From Prunus persica (lineage: Eukaryota; Streptophyta; Magnoliopsida; Rosales; Rosaceae), in the NCBI RefSeq assembly GCF_000346465.2, contig NC_034016.1, positions 16,838,063 through 16,902,062 on the forward strand: a stretch of 64,000 nt of DNA, read 5' to 3'. Made by a program: the position numbers and the translations under genes. The number at the start of each line of letters is the position of its first letter. Position 1 is the stretch's first letter. The notes under the pieces were generated by a model. It worked only from the letters and a program-made list of their open reading frames with translations. It ran no database searches and was not told the origin of the DNA. Of this stretch, positions 21,312 to 33,537 are shown in pieces.

Positions 21312-24151
21312 ATGTCTCCTCACGGCGACAAATCGGACGCTGCAGAGGAAGCCTTGGTTGCTGAAACTGAGAAGCGCCCCATTTCCACCATCCTCATCGT
21401 CATCGGTACTTTTTCTCTTTTTCTTTTCCAATTTTGATATTTCCACTCTCTATTTTTCAGATATTATTACGATGTTTTTGAATAAAAATAGTGATATTTC
21501 CAAGTAACTTAACAGCTATGCAGACTGAAGCTCTTCCTGTGGTGAACAAGTTCAACCTCACAGAGGACCCTGACTCCGTGTGAGTTCATCTTCTTCTTTC
21601 ATCCTCAAGCTTGAATCTTTTTATGGGCTACTTTCAATTTTTGGAAAATGGTTCCTTTTTTTGGTTTTGTTTGTGAACTGCCCCCATTACCAAACACGAC
21701 CTTGGTTCAAAGTTCAAAGTTCTTGCTTTGCAAACTATATTCTACGTCTTAACTGTGGCTGGACATGGCCTTGTTGTGCCTAATACACATGTTTTGTTGT
21801 GGCATGCTCTTTGTGATTGTTACATTTTTTTGTTTCCTTCCATAGGCTATCATCTTGTGTGCAAATATGGTTTATTTCTTTGAAATGTGGAGATCATCGT
21901 TTAGAATTTTGAGCATTATATATCGGTTCAAAGATTTTAATCAGTTGGTTTCAATTTTTGATATGTCAATGTATGAATGATGCAGGTTCCCAAAAGGGGT
22001 CCCTTGGGTCCGGTATCATGGGTTTTACAAAGATCTTCATATTAATTTAGTTTGGCCTGGAAAAGATTCATCTTTAGGTGAGTTTTTGACTCTCACGGGT
22101 TTTGGTTTCTCTTGTCAGGAGAGATAGAAATAATTTGTTATTATACTTCCCTTCATTGTCTATGACCTTGTCATATCTCACCAGGACATTATTGAAAGGG
22201 TTTACATGGTTATCAGACTTAAATGTGATATAGGATCTTTAAGATTCTAGAACTAGGCTGCATGAACTTAAGGATATTTGTGGCTGGTTTAGTGTAAAAG
22301 GTTTGAACTTTTCTGTTTCAACGGGTATATAAAAGAATAGGCTTTCAGTATATGCTAGGGATGGAAAACTGCTTGTGTTTGAATTGCCGCTCCTCCTTCA
22401 AAAGCCTCATATGTTATGGTTGTTTCTTCTTTTTGGTCACTATTGTTTAATTAGAGCACAAAAAAAGTGGTTTTTGTTTCATGGTCGTGTACCTCATCCT
22501 CAAATTTTCTTTCAGGAGTTGATTGTGTAGGCACAGTTTCTGCGTCTCTTGTGGCCTATGCTGCCATTCAAGCGTTACAGCCAGACCTAATTATCAATGC
22601 AGGCACTGCTGGTGGCTTTAAGGTATTACCAACTTTTCTCTTGTTCTTGTACAAGAAGAGTTCAGCTCCGTTTTCATTTTTCTCTCTCATTTGAATATTA
22701 ATTGGAGAAGTTGTTAGTATAAGGAAAATGTGGAATCCTCTTCTTACAAAGGACAGTGAAAAGTTTGAGGATTGAACTATTTGCGTTGCAGGGACCATGA
22801 TATTAATAAGGAACTATTTATGTACACATGCGAACTATTATTTATGTATGCATTCTTGTGCACGCTCACACACACACACGAACTAATTGAGTATGAAGTA
22901 TGTGGACGTGCAGGTGTGTGAAGCATCTTGACATATTGCGTATAACTAATTAATGTATATTTTCAGGCCAAAGGAGCAGGCATCGGTGATGTGTATCTCG
23001 CATGTGATGTTGCTTACCATGATAGAAGGATACCCATTCCTGTGAGTGTTCCTTTGTCTTTCCATTAAGTACGTTTCATGCTTGGTCTACAATTTATTGG
23101 AAGATCTTAACAGTTTAGCCATACCCCTTCTGATACTTCAAACATAGAATTGAAAGTTGACGCCACTAGAATTGAAGATACAATATATTTTGCTAGCTGA
23201 TGGAAATAATGTTTCTTTAACAACCACTTTCCTGCTTCCTGCTTCCGCTTAGAAAATTTCTAATCAATTATTCTCTATCTTGTATGCCTTCTACAGGTGT
23301 TTGATCTATATGGAGTTGGTTTACGACAAGCCTGTGTATCACCCAATCTTCAAAAGGAACTTAACCTAAAGGTAATTATCATGCAGCAAAAAGCTTGGAC
23401 TTATTTAAACACTTAAACCCTTCTTAAATTGAATAGCGTCCGAACCATTTGATATAATGTTGGTCACTTTTAAGTTTTGAAATTGGAGTTCTCCATTATC
23501 TAGACCAATGCACTTAGGCATGAGTGTGTAACCTATGGTACGGATGTGCATTACTATGATACTTGGGTTTCCTTTTCTTTGTATTTGATAGCTTCACAAG
23601 TATTGGCAATGTCATTTATGGTTTCCCTCATGCTTCAGGTTGGTAAACTGTCTACCGGCAACTCTCTAGATATGTCCCCGCAGGATGAAGCATCGATCAT
23701 TGCAAATGATGCTACAATTAAAGACATGGAGGTAACCTTAGCATTCTTCTTAGCATTGATCAGAGTATCCCTGCTTTTTCCTGCAAAGAGTATTGAACCT
23801 ATTTGCATCTCTTAGACCTAATATTGGATAGCTGCAAATTTGGACGACTTTATACATTGCCCAACAGTCATTTTTACTTTTATCCAATAGTCAATTTTAC
23901 TTTTTACTTCTATTAAAGCAAATTTCTTTTGCTGAATTTTTTTTGGCTTTCAGGGTGCTGCTGTTGCCTATGTGGCAGATCTGTTGAAAGTCCCAATCAT
24001 ATTTGTTAAAGCTGTGACTGATGTAGTAGATGGTGAAAAACCAACTGCAGAAGAATTCTTGCAAAATTTGTCTGCAGTAACTGCTGCTCTTGAAGAGAAG
24101 ATCACCCAAGTTATCGAGTTTATTAACGGAAAGTGCCTCTCTGATCTTTGA
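21312..24151 (+). CDS. MTN: 5'-methylthioadenosine/S-adenosylhomocysteine nucleosidase, copy 1
   Basis: Eight exons: 21312-21405, 21516-21579, 21986-22077, 22516-22622, 22967-23041, 23297-23371, 23639-23731 and 23954-24151. They give 265 residues. The enzyme hydrolyses methylthioadenosine to adenine and methylthioribose in the Yang (methionine salvage) cycle, which supports ethylene and polyamine synthesis; some plant forms also cleave SAH. AMQTEALPV carries the catalytic Glu (residue 36). INAGTAGGFK forms the ligand-binding loop. DMEGAAVAYVADLL is the purine/ribose-binding motif. FVKAVTDVVDG carries the catalytic Asp (about residue 223). The length is typical of plant MTNs. The frame is intact. 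The neighbouring copy 1.1 kb downstream has the same exon pattern. Confidence 0.95.
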
Positions 24152-25262
24152 AGCATTGCATCCAAACTTAATGAAACATTTATGTGATATTAGCATGTCC
24201 CTGGACCGCGGTTGATTAGATATCTACAGATTTTGGTAATACCTTATTTGAAAGGTCCAACAGCAACAGTTCATAGTTTGTGTAACTATATTTAAACAGT
24301 ATATTCGGTGGTTTAATCACGTGTTCTCTTTTTTAATTTAAAAATATTTCGTGATAATGTGTCGATAACATTCTCGCCAATTAAATATACCTACATGTTA
24401 TCAATACATTTTCGAAGATGCGCATTCGCTCTTTAAAGAACGCATCTTGCACAGAGAATTTCTAGTTTGTTACCTTTCAAAAACTCAATGCAAGGAATAA
24501 CGGAATAATTTTCTCATATGCTTTTTTCAGTATCCTAGCTGCATGCTTGCTATTATACAATTATATTAGAGAGTATGAGTAGAATATTGCTATGGATCAT
24601 ATTGAAAGACATCATGTCAACCTTTAGTGCATACTCCATACTCCATACGTACTCAATGACCTTAATGAGCATGTGAGTGACCCCAAGGAGAGCAAAGAGA
24701 ATAGACCAAAATTAAAGAAAAAATTTTAGATTAAAAGAGAATAGATTTGGTTGTCAAAGAAAAATTTTTAAGGTGAAAGTGAGGATGTATGAATTGATAT
24801 ATGAAATTTTAAGCAGAAATAACTTGTTAAAAATACAAAAATCAAAACTATAACTATTCAAAAATCAAAAAATAAAAATATATACATGAATCAAACTCTT
24901 ATTTATTTACAAGAAGGAACTTAATATAAACAAAAATGATTGGCACCAAACAATATGATGTGGCATTTGGCTGATGTGTAGTACTACGGACTTGCCATGT
25001 GGCACTGAAGAGTTCAGTGAAGGACACGTGGCAAGGGTAGAGTAAGAAGGGATTGACACATAAGCTCCAGGTACACTTGGCTGCTTGCCACCAAACCAAA
25101 GGCCTCTTCTTCTCTCTCTATCCTCTCAGCAGTAAAACAAAGTCACAGACTCACGCGCTTCTCTCTTGGTTTGATTGCGAGGGGGAGCATAACATTTTGT
25201 GTTTGGTTGGCAAGAAAACAGAAAACCCAGAGAGAAATCAAAAGGAAAACAATAAAATAAAA
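24152..25262. other. intergenic between the two MTN copies
   Basis: AT-rich with no gene. The last 130 bases repeat the leader of copy 1, including a CCTCTTCTTCTCTCTCTATCC tract and AAAACAAAGTCACA. This delimits the tandem duplication. Confidence 0.5.
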
Positions 25263-27752
25263 ATGGCTCCTCATGGCGACAAATCGGACGCTGCAGACGA
25301 AACCATGGTTGCTAAAGCTGAGAAGCGCCCCATTTCCACCATCCTCATCGTATTGGGTACGTTTTTTATCTTTCCCATTTTGATATTTCCACTGTCTCTG
25401 GTTTATAAATTGCACTCTTCTTCAGCTACTATAACTAGTTTTCTTGGATAAAGTAATGATCTTTGCAAGTAACTTAACAGCTATGCAGAGTGAAGCTCTT
25501 CCTGTGGTGAACAAGCTTAACCTCTCAGAGGATCTTCAGTCTGTGTGAGTTCATCTTCATTCATTTTCAGTTTATAATCACTTTATCTGACTTCGATTAG
25601 CAAAGTAACACATCAAATAGGAAATGCCCTCATGAATTACCAAACACAATCTTCAGCTGAAAGTACTTGCATTGCAAACTATACACCACATGTTTAATTT
25701 AATTTTTAGAATTATAGGAGGAGTGTATGATCTGCTTAAAAAAATTTAATTAATTTACTTGGGTGGTTTTCATTTGTTTGATATGTCAATACGTTAACAA
25801 TGCAGATTCCCAAAAGGGGTGCCTTGGGTCCGGTATCGCGGTTTTTACAAGGATCTTAACATTAATCTAGTTTGGCCTGGAAAAGATTCATCTTTAGGTG
25901 AGTTTTTGAGTCTTCTGAGTTGGGAGTTTTCTTATCAGTACAGTATATTTTGAAATAATTGATTATTTGTTTCGGCTATTGCAAAATCACTCCTTCAAAA
26001 GCATAATATGTTATGGTTGTTTTTTTCCCTTTTGGTCTATTTTAATCAGACATAAAAAATGTAGTTGCTTCGTTTCAATGTCATCAATTTTTCTTTCAGG
26101 GGTTGATTGTGTAGGCACGGTTCCTGCATCTCTTGTGACCTATGCTTCCATTCAAGCATTGCAGCCAGACCTAATTATCAATGCAGGCACTGCTGGTGGC
26201 TTTAAGGTATTTTGTTTTTCTACCAACTTTGCTCTTCTTCTTATAATAAAATTTCATTTCTGTCCCTTTGTGAGATGTTAATAGGAGAATCTGCATTACT
26301 GAAAAATTAGGATCCTCTTCTTAGAATGGATATTGAAAAGATTGAAGATTCAAATAGTGAATTGTATATAAATGAAACAAATGCACAAGGGGACTTGCAC
26401 ACAAAACATTTATGTATAAAGTATGTTGAGATGTAAAGATATTGTGTGAAGCATCTGGCATTAATTATTATGTATGACTGATTAATGGATGTTTTCAGGC
26501 CAAAGGAGCATGCATTGGTGATGTGTATGTCGCATCTGATGTTGCTTTCTGTGATAGAAGGATACCTATTCCTGTGAGTGCTCCTTAGTTTCTTCATTCA
26601 AACACTTGTCAATGTTTTCACGCTTGATTAATTGGATATATAGCCTACGGAACTTGTTTTCTTAACTGGAAAATAGGAATTCCTGTTCGCAATATTGCTG
26701 ATAATGACCAATCTTTTATCAAATATGTTACGGCAGAGGTTCCAAAACAATTGCATCTTTTTCCAGTGTCTTTAGTCATTGTTTCTGGTAGGGAGAATTG
26801 AACGTTTGTTGCTATTATGTGGCCTAGAATGGTTAAAAACATCAAACGTTGGAATGGAATGGATTAAAATACTCATTATTCATTAGAAGATAAACACTTG
26901 CCAATACCCCTTCATTCTTTTGATATCTACTTTTCTGATACTCAAACATATGTGATTACTTTGAAATTTTCTACTCAATATTTATCTGTGGCATGTATGT
27001 CTTCTACAGGTTTTTGATCTATATGGACTTGGCTTGCGACAAGCCCTCTCAACACCCAATCTTCAAAAGGAACTTAACCTAAAGGTAATTACCATGCAGC
27101 AAAATTCTTGGACTCAGAAGCTTCCAAATCATTTGATAAATTCTGGTCAGTAAATTTTTTTAATTTGGAGTTGTCCATTATCTAGAGCAAATGCAGTTAG
27201 GCATCTGTCTGTAATTTATGGTAGAGATTTGCATTATCATGATTCATGATACTTGGCTTTCATTTTCTTTCTATTTTATAGCATCACAAATATCCACAAC
27301 GGGATTTATAGTTTCCTGCATGCTACAGGTTGGCAAACTGTCGACTGGTGACTCTCTACATATGTCCACACAGGATGAAGCATCAATGGTTGCGAATGAC
27401 GCTGTAGTTAAAGACATGGAGGTAACCTTGTAAATAAATCATAGCTTTCTTCATAGCATATAAGATAAGGGTATCCCTACTTAGTTCTGTTGTATTCCAG
27501 AGTCATTTTTACATTGCATTAAAGCTTTTTTTTTTTCTTTCCGAAAAAACAAAAATTGGGTTTCAGGCTGCAGCTGTTGCCTACGTGGCAGATCTGTTGA
27601 AAGTACCCTCAGTATTTCTTAAAGTTGTGATTGATATAAAAGATGGTGAGGAAACAACTGCAGAAGAATCTTCGCAACGCTTCGCAGCTCTTGAACGTGC
27701 GGTCACCCAAGTTACTGATTTTATTAATGGAAAGTGCCTCTCAGATCTTTGA
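25263..27752 (+). CDS. MTN: MTA/SAH nucleosidase, diverged tandem copy 2
   Basis: Eight exons with the same lengths as copy 1 up to exon 7: 25263-25356, 25481-25544, 25806-25897, 26100-26206, 26499-26573, 27010-27084, 27329-27421 and 27567-27752. They give 261 residues. It keeps the catalytic Glu (AMQSEALP), INAGTAGGFK and the general-acid Asp region. The C-terminal segment has drifted: FVKAVTDVVDG became FLKVVIDIKDG, and four residues are lost before AALERAV. DMEG became DMEA, as in bacterial enzymes. GAGIGDVYLACDVAYHD became GACIGDVYVASDVAFCD. There is no stop or frameshift. It may be active, of altered specificity, or decaying; sequence alone does not decide. Confidence 0.9.
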
Positions 27753-28856
27753 CACATTTCATTGAAACCTATTGTAGTGATGAAATTTGACATGAAAAAA
27801 ATGTCCCCTGGACTGCAATTATTAGATATCTGCAGATTTTGGTAAGTTGTTATTCTAAGTCCAACAGAAACAGTTCGTAGTTGTGTCTCTATATATTATA
27901 AACTCTATTGTGCTGACTTAATAACAAGTAATCTTCTGCTTTTTTATAAGTTGGCATATTCTTGGTGAACCGTCTGTTACCTGCTCGGAAGCAGTTTGAA
28001 GGTTTAATCCTTGTTTAGATGGTCATTTTCTGAGTTCTGGTTGTCTGAGGCTGTTCTTCCACGGTACAATGTGACTTGAAATGTGACTTGAATAAGCTCT
28101 ATTTTCTTAACAATGCCTGGCTTCTGAAAATTAAAAATCAAAACTAACTTCAAATGGATTTTTAGTTTTAAGAACAAAAGTATCAAAATTTAACAGTAAA
28201 TATTGACCTGAAATATTCTGCTCAACCAAATTGGTCATTGGTCCTTGAGGCCGGTCGATGTTTTTCAGCTTCACACTACGCTACATGTGTGGTGACCAAA
28301 AACAAAATGTTAAATATATAGGTTTTGTATTTGTAACATCAATTGCAGACATTCACACATTGAGGGGTCATGCAGATTCAATTTTAATTACTTCTCTCAG
28401 CCAGGACATGCCAAACCAGTGGGTTTTAGTTTTATGATTCTGTGAACAGAATAGAAGTGATCTCGGGACCAAAAGTATATATAGAGAAAATAAATATTTG
28501 ATTTCAAATGTAAAACACCACCAGTGCAACAAATCTACATGAACAACTTGCTTCTCAACCTCAGACCAACCCTTTATCTGCACCCTGAAACATAATCTAC
28601 ATGAACACCTTACTTCTCAACTAAACCACTAACCTATGTATAAGAATTGCACACCGCATGATGTTTCTCCCTATATGAAAATGTTTAACACCATATGTCC
28701 CTTGAGTTTAATCTAATGTCATAAGTATGCGGTGGAACTGTATATATATTAGCAGCCCAATAGTTGTTTTACTGCAAGGTTCAGAAGTTACAAGACCTCT
28801 TATGCTAGAGACATATCACCAAGTGTTTTGAAAGACAGACAAGCGAACTACGAGAC
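27753..28856. other. intergenic, LAP5 promoter region
   Basis: No gene. TGTATATATATTAG at 28739-28752 is a possible TATA element about 110 bases before the start codon. Confidence 0.35.
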
Positions 28857-30369
28857 ATGGGGAGTGAGCATGTTGGGCAGGGAGGTTCCATAATGAAGGC
28901 CAACGGCGGCAGAGCGACGATTTTGGCTCTTGGCAAGGCCTTCCCTCATCAGCTTGTCATGCAGGATTTTCTGGTTGATGGGTATTTCAGAGATACCAAC
29001 TGTGATGATCCTGAACTTAAGCAGAAGCTGGCTCGACTCTGTAAGTCCATCAACTAAAGTTCTTTTTATTTTTCTATTTACAACATTGACACACCAATAA
29101 TTGCGCACAGCCATTAACCAAAATATGATCATACATTGTAAAATCAAGCTACTACACATATAGACTGCGCATGTGGATCTTGTGAAGGGAAATATTCTCT
29201 TGCCAAACCTTTTATCTGTATCATTAATCAGGTGAATTTTTTTTGGAACGTATGATCTATAGTAACAATCTAACAACATAACATACTAGATATCTTGATA
29301 GAGCATAGTGTCCTATGTAATTTAAAGGCAACATTATATGGTTTTAGTAATTCTTATATGGCAATTCACAGGCAAGACAACAACAGTCAAAACTAGGTAT
29401 GTTGTCATGTCAGATGAGATTCTAGAGAAGTACCCAGAGCTTACAACTGAAGGCACACCCACTATAAAGCAAAGACTGCATATTTGTAACGAAGCTGTAA
29501 CACAGATGGCAATTGAAGCTTCAGGAGCTTGCATCAAGAACTGGGGGAGACCTATTTCAGATATAACACACTTGGTCTATGTCTCATCCAGTGAAGCTCG
29601 ACTACCCGGTGGTGACATTTACCTAGCAAAAGGACTTGGCCTCCGTCCCGAGACTCAAAGGGTCTTGCTTTACTTCTCAGGCTGCTCGGGTGGTGTGGCT
29701 GGCCTTCGTGTTGCCAAGGACATTGCTGAGAACAATCCAGGAAGCAGAGTACTACTTGCTACTTCTGAAACCACTATTATTGGCTACAAACCACCAAGTG
29801 CACATAGACCGTATGATCTGGTTGGTGTTGCACTATTTGGGGATGGTGCTGGAGCCATGTTGATTGGCTCAGACCCTGACTTAATCTCTGAAAAGCCTCT
29901 GTTTGAGCTTCACACTGCCATACAAGAGTTCCTGCCAGACACCGAGAAGACCATTGATGGAAGGGTCACAGAAGAGGGGATTAGTTTCAAGCTAGGAAGA
30001 GAGCTTCCTCAGATAATTGAAGATCACATTGAAGGGTTCTGTGGGAGGTTGATGGGAGTTCTTGGATATGATAACAAGGAGTACAATAAGATGTTTTGGG
30101 CTGTTCATCCAGGAGGTCCTGCAATCTTGAACCGGTTGGAGAAGCGTCTTGATTTGTTCCCAGAGAAGTTAAATGCCAGCCGACGAGCTCTGACAGATTA
30201 TGGCAATGCTAGCAGTAATACCATAGTGTATGTGCTGGAGTACATGATAGAAGAGAGCAAGAAGATCAAGAAGGAACAGCAAGAAGGAGATGGTGAATGG
30301 GGATTGATACTGGCTTTTGGACCTGGAATTACTTTTGAGGGAATTCTAGCAAGGAACCTTGCTGTCTAA
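28857..30369 (+). CDS. PKSB: type III polyketide synthase, LAP5/PKSB type (sporopollenin)
   Basis: Two exons, 28857-29040 and 29372-30369, encode 393 residues. The single intron splits a Cys codon (T/GC), the conserved intron site of chalcone synthase-like genes. The triad is visible: Cys in FSGCSGGVAG (about residue 166), His in WAVHPGGPAIL and Asn in DYGNASSN. GFGPG is replaced by AFGPGITFEG near the end. The N-terminus (RATILALGKAFPHQLVMQDF) and YVSSSEARLPGGD are characteristic of the LAP5/PKSB clade rather than chalcone synthase. In Arabidopsis this enzyme condenses hydroxy fatty acyl-CoA with malonyl-CoA to alkylpyrones in the tapetum for pollen exine. Intact. Confidence 0.94.
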
Positions 30370-31341
30370 GCATAAAGCCAAATCTTAGATAGCTCACTAG
30401 AACTTTTATATCTGCTGTCATTAGGCCACATGAGGTGCGCTTATGTTTATGTAATTGTCTTTCCATTGATTTCAATTGAATATATAAGACTGAAGTTCTT
30501 AAAGTCTAACAATCCTTAAAATCAGTCCAAGTTTATTATTTTGTTTTCGTTCCAACCAAATGACCCAAAATCAATTTGTGATAATTGTTGTTTACCCTAT
30601 AATCTAGAAATTCTTGCTTACAACAAGGTTGTTATACACGTGAGGTTAGATGCGAGGGTGTTGTATTCAAACCGTCCTACGCAGGAATTTTCCCCTACAA
30701 TCCTTGATAGATACGAATTTTCTTGGGATTATTAGCTGAAGTGTCACAGGACAAGTGGGATTAGTAACCTTAATTTAAGGTAGGACCAAGAAAAAAGACC
30801 CAAAAGTCGGACATAAAAAATGCAACAAAGACCTAAAAATTGTGGTGGAGCCGGTGAAGTAGGCACTTGGTAGAAACAGGAAAGCAGTTTGTGGTTTGAT
30901 AGTGCTGTAGGAAATTGAATATTGAACCAATGAAATGAAGCAATGTGAATCCACTCAAGTTGGTGGGCAGATGGCAGACAAGTGCTTTACACTTTGTCCT
31001 GCATCCATTGTTAAATATATGCTTGAACAAATTAACTGGATGTAGAAAGAAACGATTCTGTAGTAGTGAACTTTAGCAAATGTTAGCACCTAGTAAGAAA
31101 AGATGAAGCAATTCAGAAAAGTCATGTCTAAATTATAAATATAAATTAAATTCACTCCATCTCCAACTTTACAAACAACCCACTTCATCCCCAGTCATGA
31201 TTTTTTTTTCATTAAAAAAGCGAACTAGAACCTTGTGGAGAGCAAAAAGGGAAACTTAAACAACAATGACCAGCCACATGCCTAGCTAAGTTAAGTCTTG
31301 ATGGCAGTGCGCTTGCAAATCACAGCAGAACTGGAGTGAAC
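30370..31341. other. intergenic between convergent LAP5 and ERD2-like genes
   Basis: 3' flanks of both genes. A TGCGAGGGTGTTGTATTCAAACC string at 30651-30672 looks like a transposon fragment with a tRNA-like TTCAAACC. No gene. Confidence 0.35.
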
Positions 31342-33537
31342 TCATACAACTCCAGAAGGGAGACGGAGGACTAGCTGCCCTCCAAAAACACTGCCAAACA
31401 AAAACATCCATAATAGGTAAGGGTTGAATGAAATAAAATATACATTTGGGGGAAGATAATTGCGATGCAAGTAAACTTGGCAAAGAATATAATGGATTGA
31501 GGCCCAACCTTTTGACATAGTAGTAACAGAAGTCTGCTAATATGAAAGTCTGAACAATTTCTGAAATAAGAACCATAGAAGGCCATAACCCGTAGCCCAA
31601 GGCTACAAGCAAGTGTCCGCGAGTATCTAATACCTGTCGGAGCAATAGATAAAAATTTATTAGCAGCAGAATGCAAAGAACTCATACCCTTTAACAAAAC
31701 TAAAATAATCGCAGCAACATACTCGTCTAAGATTTTGACCATTTAAGCGCCCATATACAGTACTACATAATTAGTACAAGTGCCAAAGCTTGGACAGATG
31801 GACTACAAAAATCAAAATATGAAAATTTGTTCTATACTGTTCATCTCATCATCAAGATGCCACTTCCAAATATGACACTAAAGCAACTCATCTTGAAACA
31901 TGCAGAATGACCATTTTTTAAAATGCCACAAATAAATCAATCTAAAATAAAAGCAAACATATACAAAAATCAAACCTGGAGAACCCAATGGGCACAACTG
32001 AGGAACCTTGCGACACCCAGTGCAAACACATAATGAGCTGTGAATGGCTCAACAATCTGAAAAGTACAAAAAGAAGATGAATCATAGGGGAAACTAGTAG
32101 TATGCAGTCAAATTCGTCAAACCCATAAAAATACAAGTTTTTCATTCTATGAAATTAGACCTTTGTGTTCTGCATGACACGCAACTGGGGCAGTACAGAA
32201 ACAGCTTCCAGATACACACAAAATGCCCAGGAAATCCTGTTCAATAAATGATGAGACGTCGATGGATGAATGAACAAAGCTAAAAGAGCACATGGTACCA
32301 CCTGCATCAAATAAAATAAAAAGTAAGGATATTACTACTAGAAAGAAAGCAACTTCATTAATAGCAATAGCAAGCAACAATATAACTTCGGTCCAGAATA
32401 AACTTCACAATGCATCATGACTGAAAGAGGAAGTCAATCAATTTGCCCCCAATAATTGTTCAAGATGTAATAATGCAAACTGACAAGATCGCACACCCCA
32501 ATAAGCATTAATTTTTCCTTATCACTTTGATCAGAGACTCGAGCAACGAAAAAAGATAATGCTTTTATAATCTGTGAGAATTCTCCTTCACATACACACT
32601 CTTATTTGAAAAGAAAACAGTGATGAAGAGAGAAACTCACGACATAGTATATTGCAAAATTGTCTTTGTCCTCCATGTAACTAGACTTTAAGTTGAAGCG
32701 GATCATATAAATAACCCAGAGGGTCGTCACCAGCGTAGCTAAATCAAGCAGGGTGTGTATATCATATTCCATCACAAAACTGCAATACAATCTCACAGCT
32801 AAAAACATAGCTGTTAACTCCTGGGATTTGAGTGATAACCCTGCAAACAATTCCAGTATTTCCCAATCAAAACATGAGTTTCATAGCATAGAACATATTC
32901 AACAGGTTGGTGAAAATAAAGGGAGGAAAATTTAAAACAGAAAAGAAAAACATACCGGAGATAAAACATGTAAAAATTAAAAATAAAACTAAAACTTTAG
33001 CCTTATTAATCTTCTTTTTTTTGAAGGATAAGCTTATGAATTTCTGTTCTAACAATTATATTGTCAAGCCAATAAATCCCAGATTTTTCCACCGTTCATA
33101 ACAATTTCTCATCAAACAAACAAAACCCAATAAAGGATTTGCATGTGAAATTCCAGTCATCCTAATATTGAAGAACCCCCATTCGCCGCAATAGAAAAGT
33201 TTGTACCAAAATCGAATCAACACTTTCCAGCATTCCTAAAAATTGTTGGGAAAGCCAAACAAAACCAACAAAGGGAAAACAAACAAAAAAACCCTAAAAA
33301 GGTCAATACTTTACCAGCACAAGTCTTCTCCTTCGTGAGCTTGTAGATTAGGACCATGATTCCAATTGAGTGCACAGCCTCAGCTGCAACAAAGAGGTTA
33401 TCGTGATCGTGAACGATAAATCGGAGCACGACCAGAGCCGCCATGCCCGTTACGACGGCCAGAAAGGCCTTCACTTTCGGCGGCTGGCGTCGAACCCATG
33501 TCGATACGGTGTGGATCGGCCTCTTCGGAGCCCTCAT
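31342..33537 (-). CDS. ERD2-like (ER lumen protein-retaining receptor family) membrane protein
   Basis: Six exons on the minus strand: 33315-33537, 32641-32840, 32161-32301, 31976-32056, 31509-31633 and 31342-31390. They give 272 residues. The start is MRAPKRPIHTV; the longer open frame upstream is 5' UTR with a (GA)n tract. Several membrane segments follow. Family motifs include AEAVHSIGIMVLIYKLTKEKTCAGLSLKSQ split over exons 1 and 2, VRLYCSFVMEYDIHTLLD, FALGVARFLSCAHW and the C-terminus GGQLVLRLPSGVV. Classic ERD2 receptors return HDEL proteins from Golgi to ER. This longer ERD2-like clade is conserved in plants but its cargo is not established. It lies convergent to LAP5 and upstream of the invertase on the same strand. 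Confidence 0.92.
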
